A stretch of DNA of 64,000 nucleotides from Fragilariopsis cylindrus CCMP1102. Taxonomy: Eukaryota > Bacillariophyta > Bacillariophyceae > Bacillariales > Bacillariaceae. This document shows positions 43,416 through 55,075 of this stretch, in pieces; position 1 is the stretch's first letter; the number at the start of each line of letters is the position of its first letter. The position numbers were made by a program, and so were the translations under genes. The stretch is from NCBI GenBank assembly GCA_900095095.1, contig FMBT01000356.1, positions 231,908 to 295,907 of the forward strand, given 5' to 3'. The notes under the pieces were generated by a model. It ran no database searches. It saw only the letters and a program-made list of their open reading frames with translations, and had not been told where the DNA came from.

Positions 43416-46400
43416 CTACGAAAGCATTTCTTTCACAAGATGAGACGCTCCATCGTATTCTCCGACGAGCCATAGAATATAGCGCACATCTACACCAATG
43501 GATCGTGAGTAGTCTTTGCTCCATTTAAATTCATTCATTAGTCCTTGCCTTTGGCGATCAAAATTAATAGCAACAAACTCTCCATCCGCATTCATCACTG
43601 GACTTCCAGAATTACCACCCACAGTATCAGTGGAGTAAAGTAGACACACCGGGACCTTTCCAATAGCCTCCGCATGATCACCACCATTTGATAACATTTC
43701 GTACAGACGTTTGGGGCATCCAAATTCCCCATCAGAATTTGTTTCAGCACTTGTCAACTTTGCTTCAACAGCCTTGTCGAGTAAACCGGCCAAGGTGGTA
43801 CTTGGCCTATGCTGAATAGCGTCTGCAGCTTGATATCCCTCCACATGACCTGCAGATATTCTCAACGAACTATTGCAAGTCGGGGTAGATGACTTCGTTA
43901 GAGTGCTCCCTCTGCAAATCAAGTAATTCTGCAAAGAGTGCATCTCTCTCGCTCATCAACGCCTTGGAATGATCACGTTCGGTCTTGTAAGCATCCCACA
44001 AGATCACTGCACATTGTATGAATGGGTCTTTTGCGAGAAGGCTGCATTTCTCATCGTCGTTGATTGACGCTTGGATGGAATCACTATTCATATCCTTCAA
44101 CTTGGAGGCAGTCACAATGGCATTCAAATCATCTTCTAGGATGTCCATGATGCTGGCATGCATCTTGTCCAACTCGGCTGTACCCGAGAGAGTTTGGACG
44201 GCATCACCAATCAAAGGCCACCTCGTGTGGGATATGAATATCTCCAAGACGCTTCCCCAGTCTCTTGAACAGAAACGGTAAATTGCGCTCCCGATAACCG
44301 GCCTCTCGCTCTTGGTCTGGTTTTGGACTTCTCAATCAGGATATATTCATGAAGTGAATGTCCCACAGCCAACAGGGAACTCCCCGCATAGATCCCACGA
44401 CAAGCCTGTAATGCGGGCAGATATCTTATTATTGTTGGTGAGATCTTGATAGATTTCCTGCAATCGGTCCAAGGCACGTTGGGCCTCAGGTGCCTTGCCA
44501 CAAAGCTCTCTTTATATAATTCTTTTGCCGTCTTTGTTAAGAAATTCATTTCGTTTTCACGAGCTTTTATCCATGTTGTTGTTTTCTTATCGATATCGAT
44601 ATCTTCCTTTTAATTAATTGGTTCAAAAAAGGTGGAACATAAAATGAATTGAATGCTTCCATGTTTCTTTTATTTTCTAAAATATTAGCAGGTTGTTGAC
44701 GCGTTACATTTAACACTACTTCGGCTTCATCAAAATAAAGTTTCATTCTATCCCATGATTCTTCGTCATCTTTAATTGGACGCCTCTTATCTTGGTATTG
44801 CTTATCCATGTATTTATAATCACTCCAATGTTTGATCTTTCTATTGGAATATCGGGAGGTCATCCAATCTAGTAGCATTGAAAATTGTAGCTGTATTTTT
44901 CAATAAATCCAATCCCATAGAACTATCCCCCCAACCATTACCATAATTTGGTAGTCCATGTCTAAGATATGATTGCAACTTCTCAATACTCAAGGTTCTT
45001 TTCCATTGCTCATCTACAAAAGAACGATACTCGGATCTTTCGACGCTTGTTAGTTTTTTACCATGTTTTTAAACTTAAACGTTCTTATCAAGATTTGATT
45101 TGGCTTGTTTAATTATCTTATGTTTCCTTGTTCTTAATTTTATTTCGGTATGATATAATCCGTTTCTTTTTCTAACACCTCTGCTGACCTTATTATTATG
45201 GTATTTTTCATAATCATTTTGTGATCTATGTCTATGCATGACTACTCTGGTTGTGTCTTCCAGTTCATATTCCCATTGTGATCTGATGTGTTTCTATATT
45301 TTTTTTTGTAATTCCTGTTCCTGATGGTGAATCAGGTATTGCCATGCTAAACATGGTGTGCTTATCAAATTTTCTAGGCATTATTCTGATGTATTAGTAC
45401 AGGGGTTTACGTTTGGTTATGTATTTTTTTTCTTAAATTTTGATTTGTACTATCGTTTATTTTAGTTTCGTAGTAATAATGATAGCAGTGTATACAATTT
45501 TACATACTAATGAAGTAGTATCGTACCATATTTTTTTTTTTACTGTACAAGATTTTAATAATTTTTTCGAAAATGAAAATATTATTTGAATTTTTAATTT
45601 TTAAAAATTTAAAAATAGATTCGATTTTTTTTTGAAAAAGGGGCTTATATGATAATATAATAACAACAGCCAAGGAACGGAAAGAATAAATTAGTATCAG
45701 AAAATTAATTCAAGATAATCCAAATAGATATGAAAAATTCTTCTCTCTGTCTTCATAGGGGACATTATCCGGTGAATATTCCGCAGCCGATCCATCCTGT
45801 CCGACATAGGCACGCAATAGTGTAAAGTCTGCCGTATGCCGTGGCCATTCAAAGTTATCAGCGTCTCCACCGAAATTACCCAAGGATTTGGGTGGCACGT
45901 AAACGATGCGTACATCTCTCAACCGCTCATAGGTGAAGAGTACGTAAGATTCATTTGGAAGCATTTCCTGTACATCGCATCTGATTCCACCACCTTCACC
46001 TTCACCCTTCACCTTCACTTTCACTCTCCTTTTGAGCCTGGGAGGCAATATCCTGCATCACATCCCTCACACGATTGGCCCTCACGAGTGGATCTACCTC
46101 ACTCGCAATCACCGATACCACCTGCTCGCTCACATCACGGCACGATTTCGTAATCCACACTTCGTAATTGGGACCTTGCAATTCTTCCGTACGGGTACGA
46201 GCAACAAACCCCTCCTCGACATAATCCACGCCATTGCTCTGTAATGATGCCTGTCGAACTGCATCGTATGCCACATGCCAATTGGTCATGATGAGGCCTT
46301 CGTTGGAGACGAAGGATCCTGTTCCTCCTCGACCAGCAGGTCCAACGGAGACGAGTGCGTCTGACAGATAGGTGTGACGCTGAGATTTGCCGTTGACTTC

Positions 46401-46632
46401 GCCGTCCTTGTCATCGTCATCGCCACTGGTGGCGGAAGTGCCATCGATCCATTTGGCGGGAATTTTCAACCCCATGCTTCGAAGTTGAGGTTCGATGGAG
46501 CGCGTGGCCGTGATGGGCCAGGTACGGGAATCTTGGGGACATGGACATGGAGGTGGAAGCGGATAGTAAATGAACCAGCAAGACGAAAGATAAGAGTGTG
46601 TTGAGTGAGGTACCTCTAGATGACATCCACAT
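43416..46632 (-). pseudogene. S46-family serine peptidase (DPP7/DPP11-like) gene, wrecked
   Basis: Pieces of one secreted S46 peptidase, which trims dipeptides. Signal peptide: MWMSSRGTSLNTLLSFVLLV from ATG 46632. In another frame: GTGSFVSNEGLIMTNWHVAYDAV with the catalytic His, where the family usually has TNHH. Then ESYVLFTYERLRDVRIVYVPP and GGDADNFEWPRHTADF with the catalytic Asp, ending at YSPDNVPYEDREK near 45740. The next 200-250 residues of the family (the YPGST-type part) are absent, replaced by the AT-rich block. Coding resumes with KAPEAQRALDRLQEIYQDL, GYRERNLPFLFKRL, GNSGSPVMNADGEFVAINFD (catalytic Ser) and VDVRYILWLVGEYD. At least five frame changes are needed. A pseudogene on this evidence. 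Confidence 0.8.
44551..45690 (-). other. AT-rich block inside the S46 gene carrying an unrecognised broken gene
   Basis: Much more AT-rich than its flanks, with T/A homopolymers at 45530-45640. On the minus strand a plausible but disrupted gene runs from ATG 45381 (MPRKFDKHTMFSMAIPDSPS). It continues through SQWEYELEDTTRVVMHRHRS and VSRGVRKRNGLYHTEIKL, two stops near 45070, RSFVDEQWKRTLSIEKLQSY and SSMGLDLLKNTATIFNAT. After a frame change near 44868 it reaches SDYKYMDKQYQDKRRPIKDD and FNSFYVPPFLNQLI near 44610. Composition is Lys/Asn/Arg/Tyr-rich. I do not recognise the family. The block could be an insertion, a large intron-like element or a captured foreign gene. Confidence 0.5.
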
Positions 46633-47414
46633 ATGAATTTATAGGTAAAGGTAGGTAGTGACTGTAAGTTAAATAGAAGGGCGGGCCGGGATGGATTGAA
46701 GCGAATAAGCAGTGCATGCAACCATCCATCATTGACGTCCAGTTTCACTCTGCCAGCTATTTAATAGCTGGTTTTTTAGATTTGGCCACAAAACGAAATC
46801 TAAAATCTTTTTTATGTGTTTTAATGACAGGAGGGTTAAGGGCTTGCGGGAAAATCAAAAACTAGTGCATTTTTTGTCCATTTCTAGAAATAGTTTCATT
46901 GTATTTTATTATTAAGTAGTTTTCCAACCCGGCTGAGACCTTGATACCAATAATTTTAGACCTATCATAAAATGGAATTAAATACCGTTAGAGGTTACCA
47001 GTGTGTCATTCTTGGGTTAGGCTAATGTGAATTCTACTCTTGTCTTTGATTGTCACGACTATTTGAACTTCAAGTTAATTTTTCTTTCTTTTTAGCTTTT
47101 TGAATCTCGCCAAATGAAAATCAACCGCAACACAAAAGTCAATAATATTATTTCTATTCTATTACCATCTTCGTCTCTCAAATCAACTTACTTCATAAAT
47201 TCTGAATGATGAGAGTTGGACCTATGCAAGGGACAGTAAGTGCCGAAGCATTTATGCTTGTTGGCGAGGACGTAATATCAAATAAAAAAGGGACACAAAA
47301 TCTGAAATGATTCGAAGGAGGAGATTTCAGTCAAATTTTGGTACGGCACAAGAAAATTATCTTCGCCCTTCGCCGAGATTAAAATCCTAATCCTACAGTT
47401 ATTTATCGATAAAA
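46633..47414. other. Intergenic region, S46 pseudogene to EamA transporter
   Basis: About 780 bases with no gene seen apart from the palindrome noted separately. The AT-rich right half presumably holds the 3' UTR of the transporter gene. Confidence 0.4.
46753..46777. other. Perfect 9-bp palindrome followed by T6
   Basis: CCAGCTATT-T-AATAGCTGG then TTTTTT. On the plus strand it has the shape of a terminator hairpin, but with only a one-base spacer the true loop would be larger and the stem shorter. It lies about 120 bp upstream of the S46 signal peptide. Role unknown. Confidence 0.6.
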
Positions 47415-48890
47415 CTATTTTCCCATCATACTAGATTTATCATCATCGGAACTTGCTGATGATGATAATGTTGACGATGATGTTGTTGTTGCAATTAATG
47501 CAGCACATAAAATCAAACCACCCCCAACAATCTCTAAGATAGAGGTTTTCTCACCAAATAAAAATACAGCAAATAATGTAGCAAATACTGGTTCACCACT
47601 TAGTATTACATTAGCTTCACTAGCTGATACAACCTTTTGTGCCTTTTGTTGTAATATATCTGCAATTGTTCCCGGTCCTATTGCACTAAAAAATAATGCT
47701 ATCCAAACAATACTGCTAGAAGTCATCCATGATGGTAGCGACGAAAACAATGACATAACTCCTCCCCCTCCTCCTGTTCCAGTATTCATTACAGATGAGA
47801 TAAACCACCAAATGGAATAGAACACTGCCACTAATCCAGTCTTTAATCCTTGTAGTTGAATTTCATTTGGATGTTTTGGTCCTAATATTGAGATACGAAA
47901 TAAATATATTGACCATGATAATGCACCACCTATTACAAATAAATCGCCACTCGATAGTGATAAAGAGAATGCAGATGCCGTTGCTGCTACTGCACCCCCA
48001 CCACCACCAAGTGTCAATATAACCAATCCAATTAATGCAACAAGGCAACCAAACCATACCCTATTGCCAACGTATTCTTTACCAATGAATGTAGCAATTA
48101 GTGGTGTAAACAAGACACTACATTGTGTTAGGAATGATGCACGAGCTGACCCTGTAGAAAGCAATCCGACATTCAAGAATCCTTGTGCGAAAAAATTCCA
48201 TATTGCCAATTCAATTCCTGCTAATAATAATGATGACGTCGTTGAATTTGAATTTGAATTCGAACTCGAATTTGTAGTATCGACGACCTTATTCGTCTCT
48301 CCCTTCTTCTTTTTATCATTACTATTTGTGTTCCTATTATCCAATAGAAGAGGTGGAAGGAAACACGCAAGAGCAATCCAACCACGTGTTGCACTTAATG
48401 CTGCAGCTGTTGGTGGAATATCGGGAACATCATATACAAATCTTAATGATACATTGAGTGTTCCATAAAGCAATGCAACTAATCCTAGTAGAAATCGTCC
48501 TCGATTAATATCAGTTTTTTTACTATCATCATCATCATCATCCTCCTCCTCGATAGAAGATAATGATAATGATACCGATGATGATCCTTTCGCTGCTAAT
48601 AACGAAGATGATGTGCGTTTTTCCTGCTTCGTAAAAAAGGGACGTCGATGAACCTCACGTCGTTCATCAATAATTGATTTTGGAATCTTTGTGAACGCAA
48701 AGGCAAACGCCAAATTGTTATTACTATTGTTATTATTGATGCCTCCACGGGATATTGTAAAGGACGTTCCCGTCAATATCAGCACTAAATAGAACATACA
48801 GGATACCATAATATTCGAGAACCGAGAATTATTGTTACATAGCAATGATGCCGATCGAATAATCTTGTTCTTACGTGATATACTATTCAT
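47415..48890 (-). CDS. EamA/DMT-family transporter, probably plastid envelope
   Basis: 491 residues. The N terminus has a signal-type hydrophobic helix (MVSCMFYLVLILTGTSF region) followed by NNNLAFAFAFTKIP, a diatom plastid-type cleavage context. Two EamA halves follow with about ten helices: the first starts LLGLVALLYGTLNVSLRFVY and contains RGWIALACFLPP, and the second has GGALSWSIYLFRISILGP and VSASEANVILSGEPVFATLF. The last is a hallmark of the drug/metabolite transporter repeat. It ends in an acidic Ser-rich tail (SSDDDKSSMMGK). Substrate cannot be predicted. Single exon, intact. Confidence 0.88.
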   Translation of the reverse strand: MNSISRKNKIIRSASLLCNNNSRFSNIMVSCMFYLVLILTGTSFTISRGGINNNNSNNNLAFAFAFTKIPKSIIDERREVHRRPFFTKQEKRTSSSLLAAKGSSSVSLSLSSIEEEDDDDDDSKKTDINRGRFLLGLVALLYGTLNVSLRFVYDVPDIPPTAAALSATRGWIALACFLPPLLLDNRNTNSNDKKKKGETNKVVDTTNSSSNSNSNSTTSSLLLAGIELAIWNFFAQGFLNVGLLSTGSARASFLTQCSVLFTPLIATFIGKEYVGNRVWFGCLVALIGLVILTLGGGGGAVAATASAFSLSLSSGDLFVIGGALSWSIYLFRISILGPKHPNEIQLQGLKTGLVAVFYSIWWFISSVMNTGTGGGGGVMSLFSSLPSWMTSSSIVWIALFFSAIGPGTIADILQQKAQKVVSASEANVILSGEPVFATLFAVFLFGEKTSILEIVGGGLILCAALIATTTSSSTLSSSASSDDDKSSMMGK

Positions 48891-49349
48891 CTTGAATCAG
48901 TATTTATGTAAATACTGGCGTAGCTGGTGCCGGAAATGGAGATCAATCTTTTTCTCTCTTTCTCTCCTTGGTCGTGTGTTAATGAACTGTGCAGTCTACT
49001 GTACGTCCTTTCCCAGCCTGATGATGATGGTGGATGTGAAGCGGTAGATGGGTAACTAAATACTTAAATTATTGATAAGAATGATGGCCGATGGTTGCGC
49101 TTACCGTAGTGGCAAGCCTTTTTATGACACCTCATGACATCACCGCAACGATGAAAAGAGATCCATCACATCACAACAAGGAGCGATATAATAGGGGAAT
49201 GGCTGGGAGGGTTTATTTGGGGTTGGTTGAGAAGGAGAAAGGGGGTAATAGTAGAGGAGGCATACGGGCACGTGCTTGCTTTATCCTTCCATGCATCATA
49301 CTAGTACTGTACTACAGTAGTAGGTATCTATGGGGAGGGGGAACATCAA
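48891..49349. other. Intergenic region right of the transporter
   Basis: Contains the promoter of the minus-strand transporter gene and a GTACTGTACTACAGTAGTAG palindromic stretch near 49304-49323 like those near 19850 and 61725. A 94-codon plus-strand frame (49091-49375) is not convincing. Confidence 0.4.
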
Positions 49350-49495
49350 GTACCGTACTGTGTCTTGTGCATTGATAAATGCTGCACCACTTTCATCTTC
49401 TGATGCTGCTCTCATGACTGCCTCTATTACTTTTTTGATTACATAAACTGGACCATTGAATAAACACATTGATATCCACCTGCTGCTCTACTTAT
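49350..49495 (-). pseudogene. Relic of a copia RNase H domain
   Basis: The minus strand reads SRAAGGYQC, a frameshift, then NGPVYVIKKVIEAVMRAASE and FINAQDTV. This aligns with element A1 RNase H (SRAGGYHYL...NGPIYVLAKIIKAVMASAAE...LYMNAQE). It is a single isolated, diverged scrap of a related but older element. No LTR or other pol part was found next to it. Confidence 0.75.
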
Positions 49496-49735
49496 TTGGA
49501 CTTGTCAATTTCTGTGACCTTGTAGAATTAGTTGATCTTCAGTTGTGTGCGGTTTAGTGATTTGTACAAATGTTGTTGCGTTTTTGTGTGCGGATGTGAA
49601 GTATAGTAACCATTGTTTGTGGCAGGCGTCAAATTATTTTAAAATATGTTATAGACGCTGTGCTGTCTTCAGATGAAGACAATGGAGTAAAGCTAGATTA
49701 ATTCCGTCAATATTAATGGAATTAAAATGGGTAAA

Positions 49736-49933
49736 TTAGTGTACGTGGGTAGTATGAGTTTCTAGATATAATTTTCCTAGGGGTAACTTTTCTTTTTCAA
49801 AACACAAATATTTGTACATAGAATAGCCCTTGTAGATCACCTCAGCTTGTTTTAATCTGTTCTTCTGATCCACATAATTGTCTGGTGCTGCCTCTGCTTC
49901 TGCTTCTGCTTGTTCCAGTACCTCGTCTGTCAT
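49736..49933 (-). CDS. Small unrecognised ORF (65 codons)
   Basis: MTDEVLEQAEAEAEAAPDNY... ending THTTHVH. Acidic start, Lys/Tyr-rich middle. It lies downstream of the charged-repeat gene, after a possible 3' splice site (GCTTCCAG, about 49950). In the likely spliced frame a TAA precedes this ATG, so it is not an obvious continuation. May be a separate short gene or noise. Confidence 0.3.
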   Translation of the reverse strand: MTDEVLEQAEAEAEAAPDNYVDQKNRLKQAEVIYKGYSMYKYLCFEKEKLPLGKLYLETHTTHVH

Positions 49934-50062
49934 TTAATCATACTTTGTTGGCTGGAAGCAACAACAACAACAAAAGAATATAGTATAACATATGGGTTAG
50001 AGTATAATATAATATGATACAAACATTCACTACATTATTTTGTATCGTATAATCTTACCTTT

Positions 50063-50983
50063 GCTTTCTTTTTTTTCTTGTCTTCTCTGTTGCCATCCCG
50101 TAGTTTCATTCTTCTGCTATCTTGCTTTTCTTGACTTCTCTGTCTTCTCTCTTGTCGTCCCTTAGTTTCTTCCCTGGTGCTGCTTTCTTGTTGTCCAGTA
50201 GTTTCCTCTCTGCTGCTTTCTTGTCATCCAGTAGTTTCTTCTCTTCTGCTTCCTTGTTGTCCCATAGTTTCTTCTCCTCTACTCTCTGGTCATCCCATAT
50301 TATCTTCTCTTCTACTAGCTTGTTGTCCAGTAGTTTCTTCTTTTCTACTCTCTTGGCATCCCATAGTTTCTTCTCTTCTGCTCTCTTGTTGTCCCATAGT
50401 TTCTTCTCCTCTACTCTCTGGTCATCCCATATTATCTTCTCTTCTACTAGCTTGTTGTCCAGTAGTTTCTTCTTTTCTACTCTCTTGGCATCCCATAGTT
50501 TCTTCTCTTCTGCTCTCTTGTTGTCCCATAGTTTCTTCTCCTCTACTCTCTGGTCATCCCATATTATCTTCTCTTCTACTAGCTTGTTGTCCAGTAGTTT
50601 CTTCTTTTCTACTCTCTTGGCATCCCATAGTTTCATCTCTTCTGCTCTCTTGTTGTCCCAAAGTTTACATCGTTGCTCAATTTTCTCCCATTCCAACCAT
50701 TGCTTGCGTCTTTTTTCACAAGCTTCCTTATTGTAACATCTTCTATTTCTGCAGTAATGCAAACTTGCAAGTTCAGGTGCATAGACATCAACTTTGTTTT
50801 TTTCAAAGTAGTCAGCAGAGATTTCTTTCATCATAAGTTTCTTGTATTGAGGAATGAGATTAAAAGCAATAATACAATAATACCAATCATCACATTTCCT
50901 GGCCTTTTTGTTGTAATAGATACCTCGTGCTACTTCCCGTGTGTGGAGGACGGACGGAACACAAAAATCTCAGCGTCAGAAAT
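50063..50983 (-). CDS. Highly charged 40-residue-repeat protein, ends uncertain
   Basis: The frame is open from about 50983. Before any ATG it encodes natural-looking sequence (TREVARGIYYNKKARKCDDW), so the true start is probably in an upstream exon; the first ATG is at 50834. A Cys-containing head (YCRNRRCYNKEACEKRRKQW) is followed by three nearly identical 40-residue units, each KLWDNKRAEE-KLWDAKRVEK-KKLLDNKLVEEK-IIWDDQRVEE-like, then degenerate half-units. Long charged alpha-helix or coiled coil expected. A stop is at 50106. Another frame runs on with the same flavour (KLRDGNREDKKKKKAK) to a possible GTAAGA donor at 50062, suggesting a one-base break. Function unknown. Confidence 0.5.
50190..50666 (-). 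repeat. 120-bp coding tandem repeat (three full units plus partial)
   Basis: Three copies of a 120-bp unit from 50666 leftward to about 50307, almost identical at the DNA level, then shorter decayed units. The smaller 30-bp-scale periodicity (x-x-W/L-D-N/D-K/Q) shows the 40-mer itself arose from a 10-residue unit. Opposite-strand Ser-rich frames here are mirror images, not genes. Confidence 0.9.
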
Positions 50984-51211
50984 AATTTACGACACATCAG
51001 ATCACTTATAACTTTCAAACTTTAACAATTCTTTTTTAAACACCTCTATCCTCTCCCTCTTACTACCTGGTACTCCCATTGACGACGATGCTTATCAAAC
51101 TATTTATCTGCTAATTATCGGTTGTGTGGTGCTGGAGGTGTTGCTTGTTGGAGAAGTGAAAAAAGACGACGAAGAAGAAGAAAGCCAGAAAACTGTCCAC
51201 ACATTCGCGAT

Positions 51212-54200
51212 ATGATGGTGATGCAGATGATGATGAATCGATTACTGATGTCGCCCGCTCGTCGTTTGTACTCGGCAACAGGTCAAGCAGCTATGATCAA
51301 AGCAGATCTATTGAAAGTATCATCATTATTTTCTACCTACCAACGAGATCTAATAAGAATATATGCTCATGATGGTCGCAGTCGTAGTCGTCACCACAAT
51401 AATAGAAAACGTATTCTACTCTGCAGCAGCAGCGGCGGCAGCAGCAACAAAATCAATTACGAACGAAAGAGATATTTACACGTTGATACAATCGAAACAG
51501 TAGTGACAGGAGAATTAGAAACAACTAAAACAACACCAATAGCCATGAAGAGGAAATCAAAAAATATCAACACAACAGCAACGTCACTTGATTCGAAATG
51601 GGAAGATATGACAAAACAATTGTTAGATTTGCCCGTTGGTAGTTTCAAAAATGGGACATGGAATGAAGCGGAAGAAATTTTAGAGTATTGGTTTAGCAGT
51701 AATAGTAGTAGTAATAGTGGTAATAATAAATATACTACAAGTAATCATGATGGAAATAATAGGAAAACAATAAAAAGAAATAATGCAGTTGAAATGTGTT
51801 GGTTGATTCTTGATCGACTTTATTTAGAGTTGAAAGAAAAAGAAGTAGACGACGAAAACGAAAACAATAATAATAATGCAGCGCTAACAAAGGAGTCACC
51901 TCCGCGATTATCTACAGTGGATGTACTGAATCAGATTCTACTGTTGTGGCGGGATGATTTTCTTGATTCTAACAACAATAATTATTTCGAATCAGCATCA
52001 ACAACAACAACAACAACAACAGAAAATTGTCGTCATCGTCGTTTTCCTTCATTAATAGCGTTACAACTTCAAAAATATGAAGATGTGAACTTAATAACAA
52101 TGGATGCAGCTACGCATGGAATTATTTTGGATACGGCTGGAAAATATTCATTGTCATCATCGTCGTCGAAAAGTCGATTTGATCATCCAAGAAAAAAGCA
52201 ACAACAGATCGATTATTACGACCATGATAATGATAACAACAACGACAAACACGGCGATAATGATAATGATAATGATAATGATGATGATCCTTACAACCAA
52301 GGCGTTATATTTGCCGATAAATATCTACGACAATGGATCGATGACTACATTCAGTACATACAACTATCATTTGATCAAGATCAACAGCATCATCAACGAA
52401 GAAGAAGAAGAAAGAAAACTATTCCAGTAGTTCGACCAGATATTGTAGCGTTAGGAACTGTCGTCCATGCTTGGGTAGAATCGGGACTACCAAATGCACC
52501 GATTCGAGCCGAAAAGTGGCTAACAAATTGGGATCATTTCGAACATCAATTACAGGTAATACTTAAGGAAAGGAAACTAGAAGCAAATAAATGGACGCAG
52601 ATACAAATGGTATAGATACGCGTATAGGAACAAAGACAGTTAAGATAGAAAGTAAAAGAAGATTATATACGTCAATACTTTTGGCTTGGGCTCGTGCAGG
52701 AAATCCTATGAAAGCGAGAGAATGGATTGATAGGATGATCAAAGAAGGGGAACCACCTGATATTATTGCATGGAATTGTCTTTAATGTCATATCAATCAT
52801 CAACCGATATCATCGCCGGCGCTGAACGGGCGGAAGGAGTATTAAGACACATGCAAAAATTATATCATGAAAAAAATCAGAATGGTGACGGTTCTCGCCT
52901 ACTAGAAGAACCACCTAACGTTCATTCCTAAATATTGTCATTGACTTATGGACGAAACGAGCAGCAGATAGTAGTGGTGGTGGTGGTAGTAAGATCAACA
53001 AGAAAAGGAAAAGGATGCAATGATTAATGCAGCTCAACGGGCACACGATTGGTTAGAACAAATGAAAAACGTCGATGGACTTTATCCGAATACTATCATT
53101 ACAACACAGTTATTACTGCTATAGCCGTGCGGGGTATCCACAACGATCTGAAGAATTACTGAATGAAATGATCACCAATCTCAAGATAATGATTATGATA
53201 CTCAAATCAACTTTTACAAGCAGCGCAACAACAGGTCGACGACGGTGACAACGAAACCGATGTACAAGTTTTACATCTATTCTTGCAGGATGGGCAAGGA
53301 TTGGGACGATCGAAGCCGCTGAGCGGGCAGATGAATTGCTCCAAATGATGCAACGACCAGAAATTTAGAATTGAGCCTAACGTCGAAACATACGGTTCTT
53401 GGTATCCATTGCTGGCCCGGTCGCAGCGGGGACGGAAGACGAAGAGTAATAGTAACAGCAACTACAACAACAATAATAATATAATCAGGAGAAGGCGGTA
53501 AAGCGTGCCGAAGAACTTTTCCACGAAATGAGAGTAGATCGAAACATCCAACCCAATGTATTTTCCTATACTGGTTTACTCAATGCTTACGGGAGGAGTG
53601 GCTGTGCCGAAAAAAGCACACGAATTTCTTGAGGCTTGCCTTCATGAATATGACACAACAGGAGATCCACGGATGAAACCAACGGCCGTGACTTCACCGC
53701 CATCTTGAATGCATGGTCGAAAGTAGCAACAAGCATACCGGATGCCGCCGATAAGGCTCATTCGTTGTTGCGCCGCATGAAAGAAGAATACGGAATTGAA
53801 CCAAACGCATTTAGTTATTCCACTGTCCTCGATGCGTATGCACGATCGAACCGTCCAGATGCAAGCGATAAAGCGCAGCGTTTATTTCGTGATATGCGTG
53901 AAGTTGTCGGATTGGAACCCAATGCTTAACTTGTACCAATGTCTTGAAGGCTTTGGCTCGAGGTGGGCGAGCAGAAGTAGCAGAAGAATTATAATCGAGC
54001 TAATCAATGATGAACGAGTACAGCCAAACTTGGTCCTCATGCATTTAGTTGTGTTCTACATGGTTGGTCAAAGTCAAATCGAAGAGACGCCGCAGAACGT
54101 GCTGAAGACTTATTAATTCAGATGCAAAATTTATATCGACAAAAAAAGGTTTTCGAACCACCCAATGCAATATGTTATAACAGTGTTTTGACCTGTTGGG

Positions 54201-54654
54201 CACATTCTAACGTACCCGGTGCTGCTGAACGAGCGGATATATTGTTGCGCGCGATTATTCAACAGCAAGAGCAGCAGCAGCAACTACAAGCTCCGGCAAA
54301 AACTTTTCTCAGGATCGTTATTCAATCCGATGCAATCGAATTATGTACAGTACGGTTATGAATGCATGGGCCAACCAGGGGAACTTATCACGTGTAAATG
54401 AATTATATACAGAGCTTGTCGAAAAGAGTCGATTGGATCGTAATCTCAATCCAGATATATGGACGTATCGAGCTGTATGGAAAGCTATATTGAAAACCAA
54501 TCAAGTTGGAACGGAAGAGAGGCATCAATGTTTTCAAAAGGTGTTGCAATCAATGAACAATATTGGAATCCAACCAACTACGGAAATGAAACTAGATCTT
54601 CAACAATTACAACGTCATCAAGAAAGAATTAATAATACTAAAAATATAAAGTGA
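51212..54654 (+). pseudogene. Pentatricopeptide-repeat (PPR) protein gene, frameshifted
   Basis: Starts at ATG 51212 with a mitochondrion-like presequence (MMNRLLMSPARRLYSATGQA), then a long Asn/Asp-rich part to 52615. The C-terminal half is PPR repeats in several frames: LYTSILLAWARAGNPMKARE (52665), EPPDIIAWNCL, NVFSYTGLLNAYGR-like (53550), MNAWSKVATSIPDAADKAHS and EPNAFSYSTVLDAYARSN (53705-53860), NAICYNSVLTCWAHSNVPGA (54150), and YSTVMNAWANQGNLSRVNEL (54343). PPR proteins bind organelle RNA. More than six frame changes are needed between 52600 and 54340, so as read it cannot make the protein. The last frame (54343-54654) is clean to its stop. Confidence 0.75.
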
Positions 54655-54748
54655 TTAATTGCAACAAAATTCACGGTGGGAGCTTTTGTATTCTTTAGAT
54701 TATCTTCCAATCTTGCAAGATTTTTTCGATGAACCATCATCGGTGTTA

Positions 54749-55075
54749 TCAAGTGTAAACCGTTGCTATTGAAGCGCGGGCAACCTCCTGGATGCGATGA
54801 CTACCCGGATGATCAGTCATTGATTGAGCTATCAATGGTATCGCGTTCATGTCGATGATCATAGATCTGCCTTCTGATTGTAATGCAAGTTGCCCCAGGA
54901 TCGAACAGCACGAAAATTGAATGCCTTCATTGTTAGGAAATCCTATTATGGATCGTATGATCACCATGACGCCACCGTATTCAACATCATACACTCTGCT
55001 ATTGGTACTGGCACAATCGTTGCTAACCAATTCATGAAGTTCTTCCATAGCCGCGGCAACTATGCTAGGATCGTG
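54749..55075 (-). pseudogene. Armadillo-repeat fragment
   Basis: The minus strand encodes MEELHELVSNDCASTNSRVY, GGVMVIIRSIIGFPNNEGIQ and AIPLIAQSMTDHPGSHRIQE, a pair of armadillo-like helical repeats, to a stop at 54749. Upstream in the same frame come a TAG (55076-55078), 30 codons, then the TAG that ends the 716-residue frame. It may be the lost C terminus of that protein, or part of another decayed gene. Confidence 0.5.

Noticed and set aside
49091-49375. A 94-codon plus-strand frame
   Set aside because: Irregular composition, overlaps the RNase H relic, no recognisable domain.
50300-50670. CRISPR-like array
   Set aside because: The 120-bp units are contiguous and coding, without spacers. 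No cas-like genes, and the organism is eukaryotic.
50122-50836. Two long plus-strand Ser/Leu-rich frames opposite the charged-repeat gene
   Set aside because: They are mirror translations of the 120-bp repeat. The minus-strand frame has better composition and natural flanking sequence.
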